Below, piece by piece: positions 23,895 through 30,965 of a DNA stretch of 64,000 bases (position 1 is its first letter; every line of letters begins with the position of its first letter). The notes below the pieces were generated by a model that saw only the letters and a list, made by a program, of their open reading frames with translations, ran no database searches and was not told the origin of the DNA. The stretch comes from Duganella alba (GTDB lineage: Bacteria; Pseudomonadota; Gammaproteobacteria; Burkholderiales; Burkholderiaceae_D), in assembly GCF_009674495.1 (NCBI RefSeq), contig NZ_WKJN01000003.1, positions 186,001 to 250,000 on the forward strand. Reading direction: 5' to 3'. The position numbers were made by a program, and so were the translations under genes.

Positions 23895-24472
23895 GCCGCC
23901 AGCAAATGTAAGGCTGCGTATTGCAGCAGCATGATGGTTTTGCCGTCGGCGATCCTGCCGTCGGCAACCATCGCCATGGCTTCCGCCATCGGCAGTTCCA
24001 GCACCTCGATATCCTCCCCCTCCTCCGCAATGCCGCCGCCATCCCCGGTGCGCGACGCCGCGTCGTATTCCCCGACGAAGAAGTACAGCCGCTCGGTCAC
24101 CGAACCGGGACTCATGAAGGCCTCGAACACCTTGCGCACCTCGCCGACGCGGTAGCCGGTTTCCTCCTCCACCTCCACCTTGATGCGCGCCTCCGGGCTG
24201 GCCTGGTCCAGCAGGCCGGCCGCCGTCTCGATCAGGAAGCCGTCATGGCCATTGCCGTAGGTGGGAAAGCGGAACTGGCGCACCAGCAGCACCGTGCGCT
24301 GCGCGCGGTTGTACAGCAGGATGGTGGCGCCGTTGCCGCGATCGTAGGTCTCGCGCGTCTGGCGCTGCCAGCTGCCGTCGCGGCGGCGGTAGTCGAAGGT
24401 GGTCTTTTTCAGGAGGAACCAGTCGTCGGACAGGGTTTCTACCTGATGAATGCGGATACGGTCTTCGGGCAT
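23891..24472 (-). CDS. nudK: NudK-type Nudix hydrolase (GDP-mannose pyrophosphatase family)
   Basis: This 193-residue protein matches E. coli NudK (YffH) in layout: [29 protein letters not shown], the Nudix box, then [31 protein letters not shown] and [10 protein letters not shown]. NudK hydrolyses GDP-mannose and ADP-ribose-like compounds. In the Nudix box (GLLDQAS-E...VEVEEETGY) the usual first Arg is Val, where NudK has Lys, while the metal-binding glutamates are kept. Start is ATG 24472 with GGAGATCGCC upstream. It diverges from the DeoR-family regulator across the repeat-bearing promoter. Confidence 0.85.
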   Translation of the reverse strand: MPEDRIRIHQVETLSDDWFLLKKTTFDYRRRDGSWQRQTRETYDRGNGATILLYNRAQRTVLLVRQFRFPTYGNGHDGFLIETAAGLLDQASPEARIKVEVEEETGYRVGEVRKVFEAFMSPGSVTERLYFFVGEYDAASRTGDGGGIAEEGEDIEVLELPMAEAMAMVADGRIADGKTIMLLQYAALHLLAA

Positions 24473-24500
24473 GGCGATCTCCTGGTTGCGTATTTTTACG

Positions 24501-24550
24501 ATATCATGCAATATCATGCAATATCGTGCAATATCAAGAAAATTCATGCA
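24501..24550. repeat. Five 10-bp tandem repeats at the nudK/DeoR divergent promoter (candidate operator)
   Basis: ATATCATGCA occurs twice exactly (24501-24510, 24511-24520), then ATATCGTGCA, ATATCAAGAA and AATTCATGCA, all in a strict 10-base register. The last unit contains the start codon of the DeoR-family gene. One unit per helical turn places all sites on the same DNA face, as expected for cooperative binding of the regulator to its own promoter. Confidence 0.7.
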
Positions 24551-25307
24551 TATGCTGACACGCCACCGCAAAGAACTGCTGCTCGCCCGCCTGCGCCAGG
24601 ATGGGCAGATCGTCGCCAAATCGTTGAGCGAGGAGCTGGGCCTGTCGGAAGACACCATCCGCCGCGACCTGCGCGACCTGGCCAGCGAAGGTCTGCTGCA
24701 ACGGGTGCATGGCGGCGCGCTGCCCGCATCGCCGGCGCTGGGCAACTTCGCCGAGCGCCAGCAGATTTCCGGCGACGCCAAGCCGGCCATCGCGCGCGCC
24801 GCGGCGGCCATGATCGCGCCGGGCCAGGTGGTGTTTATCGATGGCGGCACCACCGCCGTGCAGCTGGCCCGCGCGCTGCCGCAGGATCTGCAATGCACGG
24901 TGGTGACGCATAGTCCATCGGTGGCGGTGGAGCTGGCGGGACATCCGCTGATGGAGGTGATCCTGATCGGCGGCCGGCTGTTCAAGCACTCCATCGTGAC
25001 GATGGGACCGTCGGCGCTGGAGGCGATTGCGCAGATCCGCACCGACATCTATTTCATGGGCGTGTGCAGCCTGCATCCGGACAGCGGCATCAGCACCGGC
25101 GATTTCGACGAGGCGGGCGTCAAGCGCGCCATCAGCAACATGGCGCAACGCACCGTGGTGCTGGCGTCGCCGGAAAAGCTGGACACCGCCTCGCCCTACC
25201 AGATCGCGCCGCTGTCGCAGGTCAGCGCCATCGTCGTTACACGCGATGCGCCGGAAGCGCTGCTGGCGCGCTATCGCACCATGGGCATCGACGTCGTCAA
25301 GGCTTAG
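24546..25307 (+). CDS. DeoR/GlpR-family transcriptional regulator
   Basis: A 253-residue regulator: N-terminal winged helix ([20 protein letters not shown], then [19 protein letters not shown], the DeoR recognition helix) and a C-terminal sugar-phosphate sensor domain of the ribose-5-phosphate-isomerase-like fold ([52 protein letters not shown]). ATG 24546 is used; ATG 24552 in the same frame is also possible, and neither has a strong ribosome-binding site. The family senses phosphorylated sugars, so a pentose phosphate from the nucleoside pathway is a plausible effector. Likely autoregulated through the tandem repeats that reach its start codon. Confidence 0.88.
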   Translation: MHMLTRHRKELLLARLRQDGQIVAKSLSEELGLSEDTIRRDLRDLASEGLLQRVHGGALPASPALGNFAERQQISGDAKPAIARAAAAMIAPGQVVFIDGGTTAVQLARALPQDLQCTVVTHSPSVAVELAGHPLMEVILIGGRLFKHSIVTMGPSALEAIAQIRTDIYFMGVCSLHPDSGISTGDFDEAGVKRAISNMAQRTVVLASPEKLDTASPYQIAPLSQVSAIVVTRDAPEALLARYRTMGIDVVKA

Positions 25308-25381
25308 AAATGGAACGAGCGCGTGATGCCGCTCAACGTGATACGCGGAGCGGTCGGCAAGGCGATCAGATTCTTCATCGT

Positions 25382-25747
25382 CTACAACGTCTTCAGATAA
25401 GAGAGCAGATCAGCGATCTGCTGTTCATCCTTGATGCCCCAAAAGCGCATGCTGGTCCCCGGCACCACATCGTGCGGCGCGCGCAGATAGGCGGTCAGCG
25501 TTTTCTCATCCCACACCAATCCGGACTTCTTCATCGCTTCGGAGTACTTGTAATCCCTGGTCGACGCCGCGCGCCGGCCCACGATGCCATTCAGCTGCGG
25601 CCCATAGCCGCCGCTCGCGAACGGCCCCACCGCATGGCAGGACGCACACCGCTGGAACAGCAGCGCGCCATTCTTCGGATTGCCCACCGGCGCGGCGCTG
25701 GCAAGGGGCAGCGCGAATAACAATGCAATAAAAATAAATCGGCTCAT
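25382..25747 (-). CDS. Small class I cytochrome c
   Basis: A 121-residue periplasmic c-type cytochrome. A signal peptide (~1-18, FIALLFALPLASA) is followed by the haem-attachment motif CASCH (~residues 33-37), GYGPQLNGIVGR, and the axial methionine in PGTSMRFWG, ending with DLLSYLKTL, as in mitochondrial-type cytochrome c. Start is ATG 25747. It probably carries electrons between respiratory complexes or from a periplasmic dehydrogenase; no partner gene is adjacent. Confidence 0.9.
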   Translation of the reverse strand: MSRFIFIALLFALPLASAAPVGNPKNGALLFQRCASCHAVGPFASGGYGPQLNGIVGRRAASTRDYKYSEAMKKSGLVWDEKTLTAYLRAPHDVVPGTSMRFWGIKDEQQIADLLSYLKTL

Positions 25748-25811
25748 GCCATTATTATGCACCGCGGCGGCGGCTCTTGCCGGTAATGCCTCACGATGGC
25801 ACACTGCAGGA

Positions 25812-26723
25812 ATGAACCAGCTTCCACGTCACAGAAAATACAATGCGCGGCGCTTGTGGCTGGCGGCTTTATGGCTGGCGGCCGGCGCGTGCGGTGCGGC
25901 GACGGAGGTGGTGTATCCGTTGACCAGCCTTGACGATGCGGACAGCCGCTACGAATACGATTGGGCGGTGCTGCGCGTGGCGCTGCAAAAGACCGTACCG
26001 CGTTACGGGCCGTTTGAGATGAGGCAGTCGACGCAGTCGATGTCGCCGCAGCGCGTGGCGCAGGAGCTGCTGGCGCCACAAGGTCGCATCAACGTTCTGG
26101 CGCGCGCGACGTCACCGGAACTGGAACGGCAATACATACCGGTACGCCTGCCCATCGACAAGGGCCTGCTGGGCTATCGCATTTTCCTGGTGCGCTATGC
26201 CGATCTGCCGCGCTTTGCGGCCGTGCACACGCTGGACAATCTGCGCAAGCTGAGCGTGGGACAAGGCAAGGACTGGGTGGATGTGCCGCTGCTGCGCGAC
26301 GCCGGTTTCAATGTCGTGGAAGGCACCAGTTATCGCGGCCTGTTCGCCATGCTGGCCGCCGGCCGCTTCGACTGGTTCTCGCGCGGCATCGACGAAGCAC
26401 AACGCGAATACGCGGAGCGCCACCCCACCTATCCGAACATGGCGATCGAGCCGACATTGCTGCTGCAGTATCCGCTGCCGCTGTACTTCTTCACGCGGCG
26501 CGATGCCGAAGGCAAGCTGCTGGCGCAGCGCATCACCGATGGCATGGAGATGATGATCAAGGATGGATCGCTCAACGCCCTGTTCCAGCAATACAAGGGG
26601 GAGAGCATCAAGTCAGGCGGATTGCAGAAGCGTCGTATTCTGCACCTGAACAATCCGCACCTGACGCCGGAGACGCCGCTGGCGCGCAGTGAGCTCTGGT
26701 TTAACCCCAACACCGGGAAGTAG
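25812..26723 (+). CDS. Periplasmic solute-binding protein (SBP_bac_3-like), orphan
   Basis: A 303-residue exported protein: basic N-terminus (PRHRKYNARR) and hydrophobic segment WLAALWLAAGACGA, then a domain resembling the amino-acid-type type II periplasmic binding fold (VARVLARATSPEL-like core, LGYRIFLVRYADLPRF, LRKLSVGQGKDW, GTSYRGLFAMLAAGRFDWFS). No permease or ATPase lies nearby. Similar stand-alone proteins occur widely in this bacterial group and may act as sensors or in cell-envelope processes. The short spacing GCAGGA-ATG makes the start less certain. Confidence 0.65.
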   Translation: MNQLPRHRKYNARRLWLAALWLAAGACGAATEVVYPLTSLDDADSRYEYDWAVLRVALQKTVPRYGPFEMRQSTQSMSPQRVAQELLAPQGRINVLARATSPELERQYIPVRLPIDKGLLGYRIFLVRYADLPRFAAVHTLDNLRKLSVGQGKDWVDVPLLRDAGFNVVEGTSYRGLFAMLAAGRFDWFSRGIDEAQREYAERHPTYPNMAIEPTLLLQYPLPLYFFTRRDAEGKLLAQRITDGMEMMIKDGSLNALFQQYKGESIKSGGLQKRRILHLNNPHLTPETPLARSELWFNPNTGK

Positions 26724-26802
26724 CGGGGTAATGCATGCGACAGAGGCAACGCCAATTTCGGCGCACCGACGGGACGCACGCCACGACCCGCACAGCGTGA
26801 CA

Positions 26803-26832
26803 GGGGTCTGACCCCGTACGGGGTCAGACCCC
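26803..26832. repeat. 30-bp perfect palindrome, copy 1 (convergent intergenic)
   Basis: Arms GGGGTCTGACCCCGT and ACGGGGTCAGACCCC form a perfect 30-bp inverted repeat, and each arm is itself nearly palindromic (GGGGTC-T-GACCCC). It lies between the converging solute-binding and S1/P1 nuclease genes, 10 bp after the nuclease stop. A second copy is at 55084-55113. Confidence 0.85.
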
Positions 26833-26842
26833 ACCACCGGGG

Positions 26843-27904
26843 TTAAGGCCAGATGGCTTTCAGCACCGCGGCCAGATGGTAGCCGCCCTGAATCAGCTGG
26901 CCTTTGGCGGCAGCCGACGATGGCACCGGGTAGTTGTCCGGAATCGCCAGCGGCCACACGTTGTAGACGTCGCCGTTCTTGGCGGTCTGCTGCGCCATCG
27001 GTCCCGGCACCACATCCGCATACGCCAGCTTGGCCACCACCAGCGTCTGATCGGCCCACTCATACGGCCAGCCCGCAGGATCGCCGCTGTTCGGCGACAC
27101 CACCGGATTGCCGGCAATGACCATGTCCGCAAACTGCTCGGGCGTGCGTGCGCCGATGCGGCGGAACGCGTAGTTGACCACCGTGCTGTCCCAGTACGAG
27201 TGGAATGCGCGCGTGGTCTGCGGCGGACGCGCAGGCGTCGCCGGTGCAGGCTTGTCCTCCGCCGGCGCGGCAGGAATCAACTCCGAGCTTTTCGCCGTCA
27301 GCTTGATGTCGTCCAGTTGCAGGTTATTGCCGCCCTGCGTGGCAAAAGCTTCCTTGTCGTCCAGCTGCTTCTGGGTCGGCACCACGAAGCCGCCGCTCTT
27401 GCCGACATAGCCCTCGCCCACGTGCAGCGGCTGCGCGATGTCGCCGGTCAGGTGGGTCAGCATCAGCAGCGCCTGGCGCGGCGTGAAGTTGTGCGGATTG
27501 GTGGTGGCGTTGCCCTTCCCCTGCAGCACCGCGATGCACTGCTTCAGCGTCTGCACGATATCGTGGTCGGTGGTGCCGACGCCGTGATCTTCGTAATGCG
27601 ACAGCTGGAACGGCACGTCCGTGTAGTGGTACTCGCTGTGCTTCGGATTGGCGGTGGTGTAAGCCACCATCTCCTCCGTTTGCGGGCCGCAGTAGGTGCC
27701 CTTCACGCAGTCCGCCCACGAGGCGACCTTGGCCAGGCTCTCGCCCGGCAGCAGCAAGGCTTGCACCTGCTTCTCGGCGTTGCTGCCCTTGATCAGCCGA
27801 TCGGCAATCGCGCCGACCGCGCGGTGGCCGTCATTGCCCCACGCGTGGGCGTTGATGGAGACGAAGGCGCTGCTCAGCGCCACGATGCATGCGAGCTTTT
27901 TCAT
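26843..27904 (-). CDS. Secreted S1/P1-type nuclease
   Basis: A 353-residue zinc nuclease of the S1/P1 family, which cuts single-stranded DNA and RNA to 5'-nucleotides. The signal peptide ends at Ala21, giving the obligatory mature N-terminal tryptophan (AWGNDGHRAVG; Trp22, His27). Trinuclear zinc ligands are in place: Asp65 (SWADC), His93 (EYHYTDVP), His151, Asp155 and His161 (THLTGDIAQPLHVG), and a final HSYWDS. A Pro/Ala-rich insert (~residues 210-235) is unusual. Last gene of the 5'-nucleotidase-PLD-nuclease operon, overlapping PLD by ATGA. Exported to periplasm or beyond. Confidence 0.93.
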   Translation of the reverse strand: MKKLACIVALSSAFVSINAHAWGNDGHRAVGAIADRLIKGSNAEKQVQALLLPGESLAKVASWADCVKGTYCGPQTEEMVAYTTANPKHSEYHYTDVPFQLSHYEDHGVGTTDHDIVQTLKQCIAVLQGKGNATTNPHNFTPRQALLMLTHLTGDIAQPLHVGEGYVGKSGGFVVPTQKQLDDKEAFATQGGNNLQLDDIKLTAKSSELIPAAPAEDKPAPATPARPPQTTRAFHSYWDSTVVNYAFRRIGARTPEQFADMVIAGNPVVSPNSGDPAGWPYEWADQTLVVAKLAYADVVPGPMAQQTAKNGDVYNVWPLAIPDNYPVPSSAAAKGQLIQGGYHLAAVLKAIWP

Positions 27905-29127
27905 TCAGGACTGCCTTTCGCTGGCTTGGGATATTGTTTGTTGAAGTCGAGGACTTGCGCATACGACGAAGACCAGGTCTGTTCGTGCAGGGACGCCAGG
28001 CGCTGCGCCATTTTCTCATTGCGCATCACCACCTCCAGATTGCGCGACAGGTCCATATAGCCGCCGCTCCAGTTGCTGGTGCCGACCCACGCGACCTGGT
28101 TATCGATCACCATGGTCTTGCTGTGGATGACGCGCGCGAACGGAATGAAGCCGGTCGACGCCACCGGCAACGTCACCACGCGGATCTCCACGTTCGGCAG
28201 CACCGCCAGGCTTTTCAGATACGCCTGCGCCGGATTTTCCAGGTTCCAGTTGGAGACCATCAGCTTGATCTTGACGCCACGGCCGGCGGCGGCGCGCACC
28301 GCGTTGTCGATCACGGCGTAGTAAGGACGCGTGCCTTTCGGGCCGTAGCTCAGCGGCGCGTAGTCCAGCAGCTGGATGCGCACTTCGCTTTTCGCCTCCG
28401 CCAGCAGCGCCGGCAGGCCGGTCTCGGAATCGCCAACGCCGGCCGGGTTGTACTGGTTGGGACTGGCCAGCAGGAAGGTGCCCTGATGGATATCGGCCAT
28501 CGCCGTCTTCACGTTCAGCACCGGTGCGATCTGGCCTTGCGAGGTCAGTTCCTGCGCCTTCCAGTCCTGGTTGAAGATGGCCTGCACCTGGACGACGATC
28601 TTCGGATCGGTGATGCGCAAGCCGGTTTCGTGGATGTGTTCAAACGAGCGCCAGTCGAAGTTCTGGCTGCCGATGTAAGCCGTCTTCGCATCCACCACCA
28701 GGTACTTGGCGTGGATGATGCCGTTGCCGGTCAGCTTGTTGAAATCGAGGACGCGGAATTCCAGGTTGGGAATCGCCTTCAGGCGCTCGATGGTCGGCTT
28801 CTCCGACAGGCCCACGCCCTTCTGATCCAGCAGGAAGCGGATCTTCACGCCGCGCTTGCCGGCGGCCTCCAGATGCTCCACCACTTTTTCGAACACGCTG
28901 CCCGGCTTGATCACCGCATAGAACTGGCCGATGACGATTTCGCTTTGGGCGTTGTCAAACAGCTCGCTCCACACCTGCGCAGGGTTGCGCAGGTCGTCGC
29001 TGTGCAGCGGCGTTTCCACCGGCGCGGTCTGCACCAGTTCAAAGCCGGGAATGGAAAACTCCGCGCGCGCCGGCGCCGCAAAGACGGCGGCCGAGATCAG
29101 GGCGGAAAGTAAAATTCGACGCATCAT
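27901..29127 (-). CDS. Exported phospholipase-D-superfamily protein, PLD3/PLD4-like (probable nuclease)
   Basis: A 408-residue exported protein (signal peptide 1-22, ending PARA) with two HKD motifs: His139-Lys141-Asp146 in HAKYLVVDAKTAYIGSQNF and His335-Lys337-Asp342 in HSKTMVIDNQVAWVGTSNW. The residues after each motif, DWRS and SNWSGGY, match what I know of the animal PLD3/PLD4 group, whose members are 5'-to-3' exonucleases, rather than phospholipases or cardiolipin synthases. Start ATG 29127; it overlaps both neighbours by ATGA. Lying between a 5'-nucleotidase and an S1/P1 nuclease, it most likely digests nucleic acids; lipid hydrolysis is the alternative. Confidence 0.82.
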   Translation of the reverse strand: MMRRILLSALISAAVFAAPARAEFSIPGFELVQTAPVETPLHSDDLRNPAQVWSELFDNAQSEIVIGQFYAVIKPGSVFEKVVEHLEAAGKRGVKIRFLLDQKGVGLSEKPTIERLKAIPNLEFRVLDFNKLTGNGIIHAKYLVVDAKTAYIGSQNFDWRSFEHIHETGLRITDPKIVVQVQAIFNQDWKAQELTSQGQIAPVLNVKTAMADIHQGTFLLASPNQYNPAGVGDSETGLPALLAEAKSEVRIQLLDYAPLSYGPKGTRPYYAVIDNAVRAAAGRGVKIKLMVSNWNLENPAQAYLKSLAVLPNVEIRVVTLPVASTGFIPFARVIHSKTMVIDNQVAWVGTSNWSGGYMDLSRNLEVVMRNEKMAQRLASLHEQTWSSSYAQVLDFNKQYPKPAKGSPE

Positions 29128-30818
29128 TGTTCCTTTTGTACGTAACGCTTGAGCGGCGCGGCGGCGCCGGCCGGTTTGCCATCCTGTTCGCGCCTGGCCA
29201 GGTACTGGGTCAGCGCATCGATGTCGCGGATGCTGGTCGGCGCGCGGTTGGCGCCTTTCTTGAAGGTCGGGAAACCGTCGCCGCCTTCGGCCAGGAAGTT
29301 GTTGGTCACCACGCGGTACGCGGTGTCCATCTCCAGGCGCACACCGTTCAGCTTCACGCTGCCCGGCACGATCTTGCCGCCTTCCGGCTTGGACGCATCC
29401 CACTCGTAACTGAAGCCGTCCGACAGTTGCAGCAGGCCGCGCTTGCTGTCGCGGTCTTCCAGCCACTGTTCTTCCAGCAGCTCGACGATCTGCGATCCGC
29501 GCAGGTTCATCGCCACCAGCGTGTTCCCGAACGGCAGAACCGCCATCGCCTGGCCCAGCGTGACGCGGTTGCCGGCGGCGCTTTCCAGATCCTGGCGGAT
29601 GCCGCCCGGATTTTGCAGCGCGATCTGCGCGCCGAACGGCCGGCCGGCGGCCAGCATCGAGTCGGCGATCAGGTCGCCCAGCGCCGATTCGCTGGTGTGT
29701 TCTTTTTCCCGCTTCACGCTCGGCACGGCGATCGTCGCCACCGGACGCGCCAGCGCCGCCGCGCTTTGCGCGCGCGCCTTAACCAGATAGGCGCTCAACG
29801 CCGGGTCGGCCGGCCATTCACCCGGCACCATGACTTCCTGCGTGGCGCTGACGTCGCGCACGGTGTTGGTATGGGTGTCGACCGTCAGCTTGATGCGGCC
29901 CAGCACGTGGCCGCCCATGTCGGACTGCGTCACCAGCCGGCCATCGACCTTGCACAGATAGCCCTGGTGCGAGTGGCCGCTGATCACCAGGCGGATCGAA
30001 GGGTCCAGGCGCTTGACCACGTCCACGATCGGCCCTTTCAGATTGCCGCAATCCTGCTGGTCGAATTTGTCGGTGGTGCGGCCGCCCTGGTGGATCAGCA
30101 CCACGAACACGCCCACGCCCTGCTTGCGCAGTTCCGGCAGCTGGCGGTTGATGGCGTCGGCCTCGTCGACGAACTCCAGGCCGGCGATGCCGGAAGCCAG
30201 CGCCGATTCGGCGGTCTCGCGCAGCACGGTGCCGATGAAGGCGATCTTCACGCCATGCGCGGTTTCGATCTTATAGGCCGGCAGCACCGGCTTGCGGGTG
30301 CGCATGTCGATCACGTTGGCGGCCAGGTACTGGAATTGCGCGCCCTTGTACGGGCCGTCGAACTTGCAGGCCTTGTCGGCGCGCGGCGAGGTGCAGCCGC
30401 CGCCCTGCTGGCGCAGCAGCTCGATGCGGCCCTGGTCGAATTCGTGATTGCCGACCGAGGTCGCGCGCAGGCCGAGCAGGTTCATGGCGCCGATGGTCGG
30501 TTCGTCCGCCCACATCGACGAGATGGCGGGACTGGCGCCGACCAGGTCACCGGCGCCGACCAGCAGCAGTTCCGGATCCTGCTTGCGCCACGCCTGCAGC
30601 GCCGCGCCCAGCGTGTCGATGCCGCCGGCCTGGATGGTGCGCTCGCCGCCGCCGGACGCGCTGTCCCACACGTACTTGCTGGCTTCGAGATTGCCATGGA
30701 AATCGTTCAGCGCCACCAGATGAATGTCGGTGGCGCCGGGCTGCGTTTGCCACGCCGCGCAGCCTGCCAGCAAAGCAGCCAGCAGGGTGCCGGCCACGGG
30801 GCTCAGATATTTTTTCAT
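29124..30818 (-). CDS. 5'-nucleotidase lipoprotein (UshA-like)
   Basis: A 564-residue 5'-nucleotidase that strips phosphate from nucleotides outside the inner membrane. A lipobox (LLAGC, Cys20) predicts lipid anchoring. The metallophosphatase domain shows ALNDFHGNLE, GAGDLVGAS, VGNHEFDQGR and ISGHSHQGY; the C-terminal substrate domain begins near residue 350 with SALGDLIADSML, ALQNPGGIRQDL and NNFLAEGGDGFPTF. First gene of the operon with PLD and S1/P1 nuclease; products would be nucleosides for the BMP importer and periplasmic adenosine deaminase. Confidence 0.94.
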   Translation of the reverse strand: MKKYLSPVAGTLLAALLAGCAAWQTQPGATDIHLVALNDFHGNLEASKYVWDSASGGGERTIQAGGIDTLGAALQAWRKQDPELLLVGAGDLVGASPAISSMWADEPTIGAMNLLGLRATSVGNHEFDQGRIELLRQQGGGCTSPRADKACKFDGPYKGAQFQYLAANVIDMRTRKPVLPAYKIETAHGVKIAFIGTVLRETAESALASGIAGLEFVDEADAINRQLPELRKQGVGVFVVLIHQGGRTTDKFDQQDCGNLKGPIVDVVKRLDPSIRLVISGHSHQGYLCKVDGRLVTQSDMGGHVLGRIKLTVDTHTNTVRDVSATQEVMVPGEWPADPALSAYLVKARAQSAAALARPVATIAVPSVKREKEHTSESALGDLIADSMLAAGRPFGAQIALQNPGGIRQDLESAAGNRVTLGQAMAVLPFGNTLVAMNLRGSQIVELLEEQWLEDRDSKRGLLQLSDGFSYEWDASKPEGGKIVPGSVKLNGVRLEMDTAYRVVTNNFLAEGGDGFPTFKKGANRAPTSIRDIDALTQYLARREQDGKPAGAAAPLKRYVQKEQ

Positions 30819-30892
30819 TGCGTGCTAGTTCAGTCGGAATCAAATATTGTACAGCGCAACCCCATCGTCAAAATAGTCGCGCAAACTACGTT

Positions 30893-30927
30893 ACAAATAA
30901 AAAAACGGCCGGTGTTGCCACCAGCCG
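30893..30927 (-). terminator. Intrinsic terminator after the Oar-like receptor gene
   Basis: On the minus strand CGGCTGGTG-GCAA-CACCGGCCG (one G-T pair) is followed by TTTTTTTATTT, 38 bases after the receptor stop. It separates the receptor from the 5'-nucleotidase operon. Confidence 0.85.
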
Positions 30928-30965
30928 CTCTCTGTCATGCGAAGGTCAGACGGTTCTGCTCAAGC

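Noticed and set aside
24501-24550. CRISPR-like tandem repeats
   Set aside because: Units are 10 bp with no spacers, in a promoter, and there are no cas genes.
25308-25381. Small gene between the DeoR-family and cytochrome c genes
   Set aside because: 74 bases between convergent stops with no start or ribosome-binding site.
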